This document shows positions 1 through 8,048 of a DNA stretch of 64,000 nt, piece by piece. Where the stretch lies: the NCBI GenBank assembly GCA_964619955.1, contig CAZUJF010000002.1, positions 263,937 to 327,936 on the forward strand. The letters run 5' to 3'. The stretch is from JACQFK01 sp964619955. GTDB lineage: Bacteria; Planctomycetota; MHYJ01; JACPRB01. Made by a program: the position numbers and the translations under genes. Under the pieces are notes generated by a model. It saw only the letters and a list, made by a program, of their open reading frames with translations. It had not been told where the DNA came from and did not search any database. Positions within the stretch are counted from its first letter, which is position 1. Each line of letters starts with the position of its first letter.

Positions 1-490
1 TGCCCGCGTAGCTCGCGGAGACCCGGCCGCTGCCCGTGTTGGCGGTGCCGTAGTCCCAGTAGATGTTGCCGTCGCTCCAGGGGGCGTGGGCCTGGCAGCG
101 GTTGGGCACGTCCTGGTTGCCCACGGTGAACGCGACGGAGTTCTGGGCGGGGGAGGTGGCGTAGCTCCAGAAGGCGATCGTGATGGGCCCGCCGCTGGGC
201 CATGAGAAGGTCCCGTTGTCGACGTAGGCGCTGGTGCCGTTGAAGTCGATGCAGTTGATGTTTCCGGCGATGCCCGGCGGGCCGGCGCCCTGGATCTGAT
301 TCGAGGCCGTCGCGTTCGTCCAGGCGGCGCTGTGGCCGTTGCCCGAGGAGTCGGCGGCGGGACTGGCGGTCTCGTCGAAGCGCCAGTAGGCGACGAGCCC
401 AGGGACGCTCACCGCCTGGGCGACGGCGAAGTGCAGCGCCCCGCCGGCCATGAGCAGGAACGCCGCGGATAGAGTTTGTCTGCGATTCAC
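1..490 (-). CDS. Secreted LamG (concanavalin A-like) domain protein, partial
   Basis: The reading frame runs leftward off the window edge, so only the first ~163 residues are visible. Translation gives an N-terminal signal peptide (NRRQTLSAAFLLMAGG...AVAQ), followed by the usual opening of a LamG/laminin-G-like jelly roll: GLVAYWRFDETASPAADSSG, then the strand pattern IDFNGTSAYVDNG and ITIAFWSYA. Such domains are carbohydrate- or protein-binding modules on exported proteins. There are three consecutive GTG codons at 488-496; the one at 488-490 sits 7 nt from an AGGAGG sequence and is the likely start. The C-terminal domains, and so the enzymatic role if any, lie outside the window. Confidence 0.7.
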   Translation of the reverse strand, partial: MNRRQTLSAAFLLMAGGALHFAVAQAVSVPGLVAYWRFDETASPAADSSGNGHSAAWTNATASNQIQGAGPPGIAGNINCIDFNGTSAYVDNGTFSWPSGGPITIAFWSYATSPAQNSVAFTVGNQDVPNRCQAHAPWSDGNIYWDYGTANTGSGRVSASYAG

Positions 491-567
491 CACCACGCCT
501 CCTCTTACCCGGTCCTGGGCCCACCCCGGGCCCGCTTCCCGTTATCTCTGGAGAGGCCGTCGGGTAG

Positions 568-583
568 GCTAATGTGAATTAGC
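568..583. promoter_or_regulatory. Short palindrome upstream of the LamG gene
   Basis: GCTAAT-GTGA-ATTAGC is a perfect 6-bp inverted repeat with a 4-nt centre. It lies about 80 nt upstream of the LamG start and just downstream of the terminator at 591-628. It could be an operator or a small stem-loop in the leader. No assignable promoter hexamers were recognised. Confidence 0.3.
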
Positions 584-590
584 AGGTGAG

Positions 591-628
591 AAATAAAAAA
601 GGCGCCGGGCCCCTTCGGACCCGGCGCC
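591..628 (-). terminator. Rho-independent terminator of the 645-1229 gene
   Basis: A perfect 9-bp GC stem (601-609 pairing with 620-628) closes a 10-nt loop. On the minus strand it is followed by TTTTTTATTT. It lies 17 nt beyond the stop of the leftward gene ending at 645. Confidence 0.85.
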
Positions 629-644
629 CGGGGTTTCTTCGGGT

Positions 645-1229
645 TCAGCGGTCGCGGCGTTCGCCCTCCCGGCGCTCCCCCTCGCGACGCTCCCCTTCGG
701 GGGCGGGGCGGGGCGGACGGGGTTCCTCGCGGCGGCGCTCCTCGCCCTCGCCGGGAGGACGGGGCGGACGCGGACGTTCGGCGCCGTCCCCGCGCGGCCG
801 GCGGTGGCACTCGCACGCGCAGGCGCCTTCGGGGCGCGGGGGAGGCGGGGGATTCGCCCCCGGGGGGGGCGGCTGGGGCGGGCGCGGCGGACGCGCATCG
901 CCGCCGCCGCGAGCCGGATGTTCGGGACAGACGTGCTCGCAATGACGCTCGGGGCGCGGGGCCCCGTCGGGACGCCGCTCGCCTTCCGGCCGCCGGTCGC
1001 CGCGGGGTCCTTCCGCGGGGGGCGCGCCTTCGGGACGCCGCTCGCGGCGATCGCCTTCCTGGGGCGGACGCGGCGCATCGCCGGGGGGACGCTCGTGGGG
1101 TCGTCCGCAGGCGCAGCGTTCCTCGTTGGGCCTCGGGGGCGGCGGACGCCGCTCGGGTTCGCGATCCTGGCTCCAGGCCGTGCCCGCCGCCAGCACCCAG
1201 GCGGCCGCCATGGTGGTCATCGTTCTCAT
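645..1229 (-). CDS. Secreted Pro/Arg/Glu-rich protein with Cys/His clusters
   Basis: 194 aa. A signal peptide (MRTMTTMAAAWVLAAGTAWSQ) precedes a low-complexity chain dominated by P, R, E and G, with ERRP/EGERR repeats. Three Cys/His knots interrupt it: CACGRPH near residue 40, HCEHVCPEH near 100 and CACECH near 140. A GGAGG ribosome site lies 8 nt before the ATG at 1229, and a strong terminator follows at 591-628, so expression is plausible despite the odd composition. Overlapping frames in the same stretch look like GC-driven artefacts. The clusters could bind metal, and the charged tail could bind nucleic acid or cell wall, but no family is recognised and no function is claimed. Confidence 0.6.
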   Translation of the reverse strand: MRTMTTMAAAWVLAAGTAWSQDREPERRPPPPRPNEERCACGRPHERPPGDAPRPPQEGDRRERRPEGAPPAEGPRGDRRPEGERRPDGAPRPERHCEHVCPEHPARGGGDARPPRPPQPPPPGANPPPPPRPEGACACECHRRPRGDGAERPRPPRPPGEGEERRREEPRPPRPAPEGERREGERREGERRDR

Positions 1230-1300
1230 CGCCCATCCTCCATGTGAATTCCAAGGGGCATAACGGAGGGGAGCGGGGGATATTGTGGAAAATGGAGCTC

Positions 1301-1365
1301 AAAAAAAGCAGCCAGGCTGTTTTGTCGTGTCCCGGGATACGACAAAACAGCCGGGCTGCTTTTTT
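1301..1365. terminator. Bidirectional terminator
   Basis: A 22-bp stem with a single mismatch (1307-1328 with 1339-1360) is flanked by A7 on the left and T6 on the right, so it can end transcription from either strand. It lies immediately after the end of the glycosyltransferase reading frame copied at 1360-1414. Confidence 0.9.
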
Positions 1366-1569
1366 CAGGCCAGGAGCGCTTCGTAGGCGGCTTTGACCTG
1401 GGCCGCCTGGCGGCNNNNNNNNNNNNNNNNNNNNNNNNNNNNNNNNNNNNNNNNNNNNNNNNNNNNNNNNNNNNNNNNNNNNNNNNNNNNNNNNNNNNNN
1501 NNNNNNNNNNNNNNTTTTTTCAGGCCAGGAGCGCTTCGTAGGCGGCTTTGACCTGGGCCGCCTGGCGGC
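1360..1569. repeat. Assembly gap with duplicated 55-bp flanks
   Basis: The 55 bases at 1360-1414 are identical to 1515-1569, and 100 N characters (1415-1514) lie between them. Both copies encode the same 3' end of the glycosyltransferase gene. A fixed 100-N run between identical overlaps is the typical result of a scaffolder failing to merge two contigs. The true sequence most likely has one copy and no gap. Any reading frame that runs across the Ns here is artificial. Confidence 0.9.
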
Positions 1570-2593
1570 GGATGTCGTAGAGCGCGAGGGCCTTCTCCCG
1601 GCCCGCGCGGCCCATCGCCCGGCAGCGCGCCCGGTCCGCCGCGAGCTCCTCGATCGCCTTCGCCAGGTTCTCCGGCGTGTCGTCGACGACGAGCCCGGTC
1701 TTCCCGTGGTCCACGATCTCCGGGATCATGCCCCGCCGCGCGCCGATCACCGCCTTGCCCAGGCACATCGCCTCCCGGATCGCCCGGCAGGTGCCGTCGG
1801 AGCCCGGGACCAGGAAGAGCAGCGCGTCGAAGCCGCCGACCGTCTCGAGGTATTTGTCCCCGAGATACCCCGTGAACGTCACGTTCGTCAGCCCGAGCCG
1901 CTTCGCGGGCTCCACGGCCACCTCGTTCATGTGCGTGCCCCGGCCGATGACGACGACCCGGAGGTCGGGGACCTTGCAGAGCTTGACGCCCTCCAGCAGG
2001 ACGTCGAAGCGCCGGTGCCGCTGCATGCGCGCGACCACCCCCACCACGAAGCCCTCGTGCGGCGTGTCGGTCGCGGGGAAGCGCTCGAGCCGCATCGCGG
2101 GATCGAGTTTCCAGCCGCGCAGGCCGAACGCGGCGACGTCGGCGTCGAGCGCCGCCTGCGAACAGGTGAGGTAGCCGTCGGTGTAGCGGCGCATCAGATA
2201 TTTCGTGGCGAGATTGACGGGCGTGGGGACGGCCTTGTGGTTCGTGCGCACGATCCTCGCCCGCCCCGAACGCCGGGCCCCCATGCCGCCGACGATCTGG
2301 TCGTGGGAGAAATGCACGTGGAGCAGGTCGTAGTCGCGGCAGGCGGCGGCGACCTTCTTCACGTCGCAGAGGTTCTGGAAGGGGGACAGCGAGCGCTTGA
2401 GGCAGAAGTCCTGCAGCGGCTCCAACCCGCGTGCGCGGGCGCGCTCCGGCAGGCTGCCCTTCGCCTCGGGAGGCGCCGCCATGCAGGCCAGGTCGGCCTG
2501 GACCCCGAGGCCGCGCAGCTCCTGGCAGAGGTCGAGCACGGGCTCGGACGGCCCCGTCCACTTCCAGTCCCCGAAGAGATGCAGGACGCGCAT
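1520..2593 (-). CDS. Glycosyltransferase family 4 (GT-B fold)
   Basis: 357 aa. The N-terminal half has the acceptor-side Rossmann pattern (MRVLHLFGDWKWTGPSEPVLDL, YDLLHVHFSHDQIVGG). The C-terminal half has the donor-binding fold typical of GT4: VVGVVARMQRHRRFDVLLEG, VVIGRG, and the conserved acidic block IREAMCLGKAVIGARRG followed by MIPEIVDHGKTGLVV. Such enzymes transfer sugars from nucleotide donors to polysaccharide or lipid acceptors at the cytoplasmic face of the membrane. The substrate cannot be told from sequence. It is divergently arranged with the PQQ-propeller gene, only 43 nt between the starts. The 3' end is duplicated across the assembly gap, but the gene itself is complete. Confidence 0.85.
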   Translation of the reverse strand: MRVLHLFGDWKWTGPSEPVLDLCQELRGLGVQADLACMAAPPEAKGSLPERARARGLEPLQDFCLKRSLSPFQNLCDVKKVAAACRDYDLLHVHFSHDQIVGGMGARRSGRARIVRTNHKAVPTPVNLATKYLMRRYTDGYLTCSQAALDADVAAFGLRGWKLDPAMRLERFPATDTPHEGFVVGVVARMQRHRRFDVLLEGVKLCKVPDLRVVVIGRGTHMNEVAVEPAKRLGLTNVTFTGYLGDKYLETVGGFDALLFLVPGSDGTCRAIREAMCLGKAVIGARRGMIPEIVDHGKTGLVVDDTPENLAKAIEELAADRARCRAMGRAGREKALALYDIRRQAAQVKAAYEALLA

Positions 2594-2636
2594 GGAGCGG
2601 GATTATATCCGGGCCGCGAGCTATTATGAGCCGGAG

Positions 2637-3959
2637 ATGACGCCCCTGCTCCTCGTCCTCTGCCTCTCACTTCAGGAGCCGCCGGATCTGCGCACCCGGA
2701 AGACGGGCGCGGACTGGCCCAACTTCCTCGGGCCGACGCAGGACTCGAAGTCCCCCGAAAAGGGCCTGCTCAGCCCCTGGCCCGCCGCCGGCCTCCGCGT
2801 CGTCTGGCAGCGCGAGCTCGGCAGCGGCTATGCCACGTGCGCGATCCAGCTCGGCCGCCTCTTCCAGTTCGACCGCCATGGAAACCGGGCCCGGCTCGTC
2901 TGCCTCAAGAGCGAGACGGGCGAGGAGCTCTGGCGCTTCGAATATGCGACGGACTACCAGGACATGTACGGCTACAACAACGGCCCGCGCTGCCAGGCGG
3001 TGGCCGACGGCGACCGCGTCTACCTCTTCGGCGCCGAGGGCATGCTGCACTGCCTGAAGACGGCCGACGGCGCCCTCGTCTGGAAGCGGGACACGAGCGC
3101 CGAGTTCGGCGTGCAGCAGAACTTCTTCGGCGTGGGCAGCACGCCGCTGGTGGAGGGGGACCTGCTCCTCGTCCAGGTGGGCGGGAGCCCCGCGAACAGC
3201 CCCGGCATCCAGACGGGCGAGGCGACCTCGAACGGGAGCGCGCTCGTCGCGTTCGACAAACGGACGGGGGCGCTCAAGTACAAGCTCGGCGACGACCTGG
3301 CGAGTTATGCGAGCCCGATGACGGCGACGATCGCGGGCCGGCGCTGGGGCTTCCTGTTCTCGCGCAGCGGCCTGATCGGTTTCGAACCGGCGACGGGGAA
3401 GCCGGACTTCGCGTATCCCTGGCGCGCGCGCATCCTCGAGAGCGTGAACGCCAGCAATCCGCTGGTCGTGGGGGACCGCGTCCTGATCTCGGAGTGTTAC
3501 TCGATCGGGGCCTCGCTGCTGAAGGTGAAGCCGGGCGCCGCCGAGGTGATCTGGTCCGACGGCCGCAAGCGCGACCAGTCTCTCGCGACGCACTGGATGA
3601 CCCCGGTCCACGTGGACGGGTTCGTCTACGCTTCGAGCGGGCGTCACACGCAGAACGCCGACCTGCGCTGCATCGAACTGGAGACGGGGAAGCTGCGCTG
3701 GAGCGTCCCGGGGCTCACCCGCGCATCGCTGCTCCATGCGGACGGGCACTTCGTCTGTCTGGGCGAGGACGGGGTCCTGCGCCTGATCAAGGTGAACCCG
3801 GAGAAGTACGAGGAGCTCTCGAAGCTGTTCCTGAAGGGCGCGGACGACAAAGCGCTGCTGGACTATCCCGCCTGGGCGGCGCCGATCCTCTCCCACGGCC
3901 TGCTCTACGTGCGCGGCAAGGACCGCCTCGTCTGCCTGGAAGCCATCCCCGCGAAGTGA
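2637..3959 (+). CDS. PQQ-like beta-propeller repeat protein (secreted)
   Basis: 440 aa from ATG 2637. A short signal peptide (MTPLLLVLCLSLQ) precedes a WPNFLGP start typical of planctomycete-type PQQ propellers. Blade repeats are visible: LVCLKSETGEELWRFEY, LHCLKTADGALVWKRD, LVAFDKRTGALKYKL and LRCIELETGKLRWSV. The repeats are of the BamB/quinoprotein type, but no dehydrogenase active-site motif was seen, so it is probably a structural or binding propeller in the periplasm. An in-frame upstream extension to 2397 would lie entirely within the antisense of the glycosyltransferase and lacks a signal peptide, so it was dropped. Confidence 0.8.
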   Translation: MTPLLLVLCLSLQEPPDLRTRKTGADWPNFLGPTQDSKSPEKGLLSPWPAAGLRVVWQRELGSGYATCAIQLGRLFQFDRHGNRARLVCLKSETGEELWRFEYATDYQDMYGYNNGPRCQAVADGDRVYLFGAEGMLHCLKTADGALVWKRDTSAEFGVQQNFFGVGSTPLVEGDLLLVQVGGSPANSPGIQTGEATSNGSALVAFDKRTGALKYKLGDDLASYASPMTATIAGRRWGFLFSRSGLIGFEPATGKPDFAYPWRARILESVNASNPLVVGDRVLISECYSIGASLLKVKPGAAEVIWSDGRKRDQSLATHWMTPVHVDGFVYASSGRHTQNADLRCIELETGKLRWSVPGLTRASLLHADGHFVCLGEDGVLRLIKVNPEKYEELSKLFLKGADDKALLDYPAWAAPILSHGLLYVRGKDRLVCLEAIPAK

Positions 3960-4023
3960 TTTCGCTTAACCCGGCCTCCGCGGCCGGCGTCTAACGAGCG
4001 GAAGGCTTGTGGGAGGATGTTCG

Positions 4024-5049
4024 ATGAAATCACTTCTGTCCGCGATGCTGGTCGGCCTGGCGGCCTGTTCCGGGCAGGGCGCCGCGCCCGCGGGGGCCGG
4101 CCTCGACGCCTATGTCTTCAGCAAGGCCTCGGTGGACGGCAACCTCGGCATCTATTTCCTGAAGCTCAAGGGGGCCTCGCAGGACGATGGGGGCTGCCTG
4201 ACGCTGGAAGAGGCGTTGAAGTCCGGGGCGCTCAAGGTCACGGAGAAAAGCGAGGGCGCGGAGGTGAACGAGCTCAGCGTCGAGAACTCCGGGGAGCGGC
4301 CGGTCTATCTGCAGGCCGGGGACACCGTCAAGGGAGGCCAGCAGGACCGCACGATCGCCGTCGACGTGATGCTCCCGCCCCGTTCCGGGAAGCGTTCCGT
4401 CGACGCCTTCTGCGTGGAGCCGGGTCGCTGGAATTCGAGGGATCAGTCGGCCGGGCTGGCCTTTTCCCCGTCGACGGCGGCGGTGGCCTCCAAAGAGCAG
4501 AAGCTCGCCATCCGTCTCGACAAGAATCAGGAGAAGGTCTGGGCGGCGGGGGAGAAGGTGAACAAGGGGTTGGTGCGATCCGGCGGGGCCTCGCTTGCCG
4601 GCGCCACCTTCACCCTGGATGAACCCAAGAACTCCTACGTCCTGGCGGCCGAGGATCCGGCGGTCGCCGCGAAACTGAAGGCCGGCCTCGGGTTGCTGGA
4701 GAAGGCGGCGGCGGAGCATCCGGACGCCGTCGGCGCGGCCTTCTGCGTGAACGGCAGGATCCAGAGCATCGAGGTCTACGGCACGGCCGGCCTGTTCCGA
4801 AAGCTCTGGCCGAAGCTCCTGAAGAGCGCCGTGCTGGAGGCGCTTTCCTCCTCGAAGGAAGCCGGGACGGGCGCCCTGCCGGGCGAGGCCGATCTTCGAA
4901 AGCTGCTGTCGGGAATGTCCGGCAAGCCCGGCAAGGCGGAGCCCCGGGCGGACGGCCATGTGGTGCGCGTCTACGAGCAGGAGCATGCGGCCCTCTTCGA
5001 CACGGAGGCGGACGGCAAGCTGCTGCACCGCCAGCTGATCACGAAGTAG
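4024..5049 (+). CDS. ARPP-1 family lipoprotein
   Basis: 341 aa. The ATG at 4024 has GGGAGG 8 nt upstream and opens a lipoprotein signal peptide ending LVGLAAC. The body matches the ARPP-1 (DUF6569-like) pattern: ENSGERPVYLQAGDTVKGGQQDRTIAVDVMLPP, then VDAFCVEPGRWN. This domain is widespread in exported proteins and its biochemical role is not established. The stop is only 7 nt from the stop of the convergent hydrolase gene. Family recognition is from memory of the conserved GGxQxRxI block. Confidence 0.7.
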   Translation: MKSLLSAMLVGLAACSGQGAAPAGAGLDAYVFSKASVDGNLGIYFLKLKGASQDDGGCLTLEEALKSGALKVTEKSEGAEVNELSVENSGERPVYLQAGDTVKGGQQDRTIAVDVMLPPRSGKRSVDAFCVEPGRWNSRDQSAGLAFSPSTAAVASKEQKLAIRLDKNQEKVWAAGEKVNKGLVRSGGASLAGATFTLDEPKNSYVLAAEDPAVAAKLKAGLGLLEKAAAEHPDAVGAAFCVNGRIQSIEVYGTAGLFRKLWPKLLKSAVLEALSSSKEAGTGALPGEADLRKLLSGMSGKPGKAEPRADGHVVRVYEQEHAALFDTEADGKLLHRQLITK

Positions 5050-5056
5050 GGGCGGG

Positions 5057-6829
5057 CTACTTCACGATCGGCAGCAGGATATGGGAGGGATGCTCCGCGT
5101 CGTGGAGCACGGTGTTCACGGCGCTCGCCCAGCGGCGGTTGTCGTTGAGGGGCTCCCCGGTGTTGGGGTTCAGGTCGAAGCGCGGGAAGTTGCTGCTGGA
5201 GATGTCCACGCGGATGCGGTGGCCCTTCTTGAAGACGTTCGAGGTGGGGTAGAGCCGGATCGTGACCGGGTACACCTTCCCGGGCTCCATGAGGTGCTCC
5301 TCCAGGAGCGAGTCGCGGAAGCGGCAGCGCAGGATGCCGTCCGTGAGGTTCATGTCGAAGCCGCCGGGATGCACGTCCACCAGCTTCGCCGTGAAGTCCG
5401 TGTCCGGCGCGCTGCTGGAGATCCAGAGCTTCACGTCGATCTCGCCGGTGACCTCCACGTTCTCCGCGAGCGGGGGCGTCTGGAAGACGAGGACGTCGTT
5501 GCGCGCCGAGAGCGGCAGCGGTTCGGGGGCGTTCCAGACATGCGGGCCGCCGCGCTGGTCCCAGGCGCCCTGCAGCATGATGCCGTCGTTCGAGGAGATG
5601 CAGCCCCCGATCGTGGGCACCGGGTTCCTGGGGTCGTAGATGAAGGACGTCGCGCCGCTCGAAGTCGTCGTCCCGAGGGTCCCGCCCTTGCCGAGGTGAT
5701 AGGGCATAAGCTTCGCCCGGGCGAGCGGCCACTCCTGTTCGTCGCGCCAGACGCCGCCGTGTTGATCCATCCCGTCGGCGCCTTTGACGCAGTCGCCGCC
5801 GCCCATGACGAAGATCCGGACCGGGGACGGCTGGACCGGTTTGATGTCGGCGCCCTTGAGCCAGCGCTCGTACCAGGCGAGGCGCCAGGCCAGGGGATCG
5901 GCGATGGCCGCGTCCTTGCCGAAGCCGACCTGGCCGTGGGAGGAGGCGCCCTGGCGGCCGTGGATCCAGGGGCCCATGATGAGCTGAACGGGACCCTTGA
6001 TGGTTTTCGAAAGCGCGCGGTAGTTGGCCGTCGTGTTGCCCGCCCACGAATCGTACCAGCCGCCGACGAGGAGGACCGGGATGTCCTTGTAGCGCTCCGG
6101 GTGGTCGATGATGTTGTTCGCCTCCCAATATGCGTCGTTGCGGCCGTGAGACATCGCCTCGATGAGCCAGTCCTCGTAGTCGGGCGCGAGCTGGAGCGGC
6201 GTGGTGCCTTTGCGCAACGGGAGCCTGAGCAGATACGACTTGCGGTGGTCGGCCATGTCCTTGAGGCGTTCGCGGACGGCCGGATCCTTCGCGGCCTGGC
6301 TGCCGCTGACGGACTGCAGCAGCACCCAGTTCCAGAAGCGCAGTTCGAAGGCGCCGGCGTTGCGCATGCTCTGCACGCCCATGTTGGAGACGGCGTCGAC
6401 GGGGATGGCGGTGGCGAGGCCGGGGGCCTTCGCGAGCGCCATGGCATGCTGGGTGCCGCCGACGTACGAGGTGCCGATCATGCCGAACCTGCCGTTGGAC
6501 CAGGGCTGGGCGACGAGCCATGCGGCGGCCTCCGCGCCGTCCGCGCTGTCGTCGCGGATGAAGCGCCACGTTCCCGTGGATCCATAGCGGCCGCGGGTGT
6601 CCTGGGCGACGTAGGCGTAGCCGTGCCGGGTGAAATACGTCGCGTTCCCGAGCTCGCCGGTCTTGTTGTAGGGCGTGCGGACGAAGATCGCGGGGAAGGG
6701 CCCGCCGTCCTTCGAAGGGAGATAGACGTCGGTCGCGAGCGTGGTCCCGTCCTTGAGGGGCACGGCGACGTCCTTCGTGAGGACGTAGTCCGGCTCTTGA
6801 AGGAGGACGAGGAGGAGGGTCAGCGTCAT
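5057..6829 (-). CDS. CocE/NonD-family alpha/beta hydrolase (S15-type)
   Basis: 590 aa. It starts with a signal peptide and DVAVPLKDGTTLATDVYLP, the usual entry to the CocE/X-Pro dipeptidyl-peptidase-like fold. The nucleophile elbow GTSYVGG puts the serine at residue 121, and RTPYNK carries the oxyanion tyrosine (Tyr54). The second half (from about residue 360) is the jelly-roll XPP-C domain (EVTGEIDVKLWISSSAPDTDFTAKLVDVHP). Family members cleave acyl esters, beta-lactam side chains or peptides; the substrate is unknown here. The ATG overlaps the stop of the upstream SGNH gene by 4 nt, so the two are translationally coupled. Confidence 0.88.
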   Translation of the reverse strand: MTLTLLLVLLQEPDYVLTKDVAVPLKDGTTLATDVYLPSKDGGPFPAIFVRTPYNKTGELGNATYFTRHGYAYVAQDTRGRYGSTGTWRFIRDDSADGAEAAAWLVAQPWSNGRFGMIGTSYVGGTQHAMALAKAPGLATAIPVDAVSNMGVQSMRNAGAFELRFWNWVLLQSVSGSQAAKDPAVRERLKDMADHRKSYLLRLPLRKGTTPLQLAPDYEDWLIEAMSHGRNDAYWEANNIIDHPERYKDIPVLLVGGWYDSWAGNTTANYRALSKTIKGPVQLIMGPWIHGRQGASSHGQVGFGKDAAIADPLAWRLAWYERWLKGADIKPVQPSPVRIFVMGGGDCVKGADGMDQHGGVWRDEQEWPLARAKLMPYHLGKGGTLGTTTSSGATSFIYDPRNPVPTIGGCISSNDGIMLQGAWDQRGGPHVWNAPEPLPLSARNDVLVFQTPPLAENVEVTGEIDVKLWISSSAPDTDFTAKLVDVHPGGFDMNLTDGILRCRFRDSLLEEHLMEPGKVYPVTIRLYPTSNVFKKGHRIRVDISSSNFPRFDLNPNTGEPLNDNRRWASAVNTVLHDAEHPSHILLPIVK

Positions 6830-7998
6830 TTGCCGGGGACCAGCATTTGGGCCTGCTTGGCGTAGTACCCGTCGGGGTATTTCTTCAGGAAGGCTTCGAC
6901 GAGTTTGGCGAAGCGCGGATCCTTGCGAAGCTCCGCGGGCCGCGCGGCCAGCTTCTGGAATTCCTTGCCGGCAGCGTAGGCCGGGTCCTTTTTCAGCTCC
7001 GAGGCCTGCTCCTGGTAGCCCTTGGCGGTCTCGCCGCTGTAGTTGGAGCCCATGCCCGACGCCAGCTCGGCGGCCGCGACCACGTCGCCCTCCGTCTTGA
7101 GGCGCGCGAGCTCCGCATCGACGGACGCCTTCCAGGCCTCGATCGCCGCGAGGCTCGCCTTGGCGGCCTCGGCCGTCCGCGCGTCCTTCTCCGTGGAGAG
7201 CTTCTCCAGGGCCTTCACGCCGGACTCCACTTTTCCCGCGGCGATGGACTCCTCGAGGCGGGAGACCTTCAGCACCGGGGAGGGCGGCGAGAAGGAGGGG
7301 GCGGGTTTGCCGGACTCCTCCTGCAGCATCTGTTTGACCTTGTCGACGATGGCGTCCGCCCAGATCTGGTAGCCCTTCTCGTTGGGATGCAGGAAGTCCG
7401 GCATGATGTCCTTGGGCAGCGTCCCGTCGGGGGCGAGGAACTTTGCGTTGATGTCGAGGTAGGCGACCCGCCGCGTCTCCGTGAACGTGACGAACTTGGA
7501 GATGAGCTTGTTGACCTCCTCGTTCTTCGCGCGACCGCCGTCGGGTTTCTCGCTGCGGGGGAAGATCGCGAGCAGGAGCACCTTGGTGCGGGGGCTGCGC
7601 TCGTGGATGTCGGCGATGATCGTCTTGATGCCGAGCGCGACGTCGGGTGCGGGGTCGCCGTTGTTGGTGCCGATCATCAGCACGGCGAGTTTGGGCTGGA
7701 TGCCCTCGAGTTCGCCGTTGCGCAGGCGCCAGATCACGTGCTCGGTCCGATCGCCGCTGATGCCGAAGTTGGCGGCTTTCAGAGGGGCGAAATACTTGTC
7801 CCAGACCGCCTTGCCGCCGCCGCGCCAGCCGTCGGTGATGGAGTCGCCCAGGAAGAGCAGGTCCACGCCGCCCGCCTTGGCGACCTTGAGGAACTCGTCG
7901 TGGCGGTTGCGGTCCTTTTCCGCGGGGATCGTCGTGCGCGGGCCGTTCTGGAGCGCGGAGAGCCCGAAGAGGAGGAGGAGCCCAAACCGGTTCATCAT
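6826..7998 (-). CDS. Secreted SGNH/GDSL hydrolase with helical C-terminal extension
   Basis: 390 aa from the first of two ATG codons at 7998/7995; in-frame sequence further upstream looks non-coding. After a signal peptide come the SGNH blocks: LLFLGDSITDGW (Ser53), GISGDRTEHVIWRLRNGEL, MIGTNN and DFLHPNEKGYQIW (Asp/His). This is closest to the GDSL-like acetylesterase group (platelet-activating-factor acetylhydrolase type) acting on acetylated sugars or lipids. About 150 residues of Ala/Lys/Glu-rich helix follow, an uncommon addition with no recognised domain. The stop overlaps the downstream CocE hydrolase start, suggesting a two-esterase operon for exported substrates. Confidence 0.85.
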   Translation of the reverse strand: MMNRFGLLLLFGLSALQNGPRTTIPAEKDRNRHDEFLKVAKAGGVDLLFLGDSITDGWRGGGKAVWDKYFAPLKAANFGISGDRTEHVIWRLRNGELEGIQPKLAVLMIGTNNGDPAPDVALGIKTIIADIHERSPRTKVLLLAIFPRSEKPDGGRAKNEEVNKLISKFVTFTETRRVAYLDINAKFLAPDGTLPKDIMPDFLHPNEKGYQIWADAIVDKVKQMLQEESGKPAPSFSPPSPVLKVSRLEESIAAGKVESGVKALEKLSTEKDARTAEAAKASLAAIEAWKASVDAELARLKTEGDVVAAAELASGMGSNYSGETAKGYQEQASELKKDPAYAAGKEFQKLAARPAELRKDPRFAKLVEAFLKKYPDGYYAKQAQMLVPGK

Positions 7999-8048
7999 CC
8001 CTACCCTTATACCGGATTCCCGGTGTCCGGCCACCGGATGCCGTAGAC

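Noticed and set aside
586..1302. Four further overlapping frames in the low-complexity region
   Set aside because: Only the 645-1229 minus frame has a ribosome site, signal peptide and correctly placed terminator; the others lack all three.
1365..2561. 398-codon minus-strand frame running through the Ns
   Set aside because: It includes unknown residues across the assembly gap and is out of frame with the glycosyltransferase motifs for most of its length.
5081..6865. 594-codon plus-strand frame opposite the CocE hydrolase
   Set aside because: The minus strand carries all CocE motifs in order; the plus-strand translation shows only composition bias.
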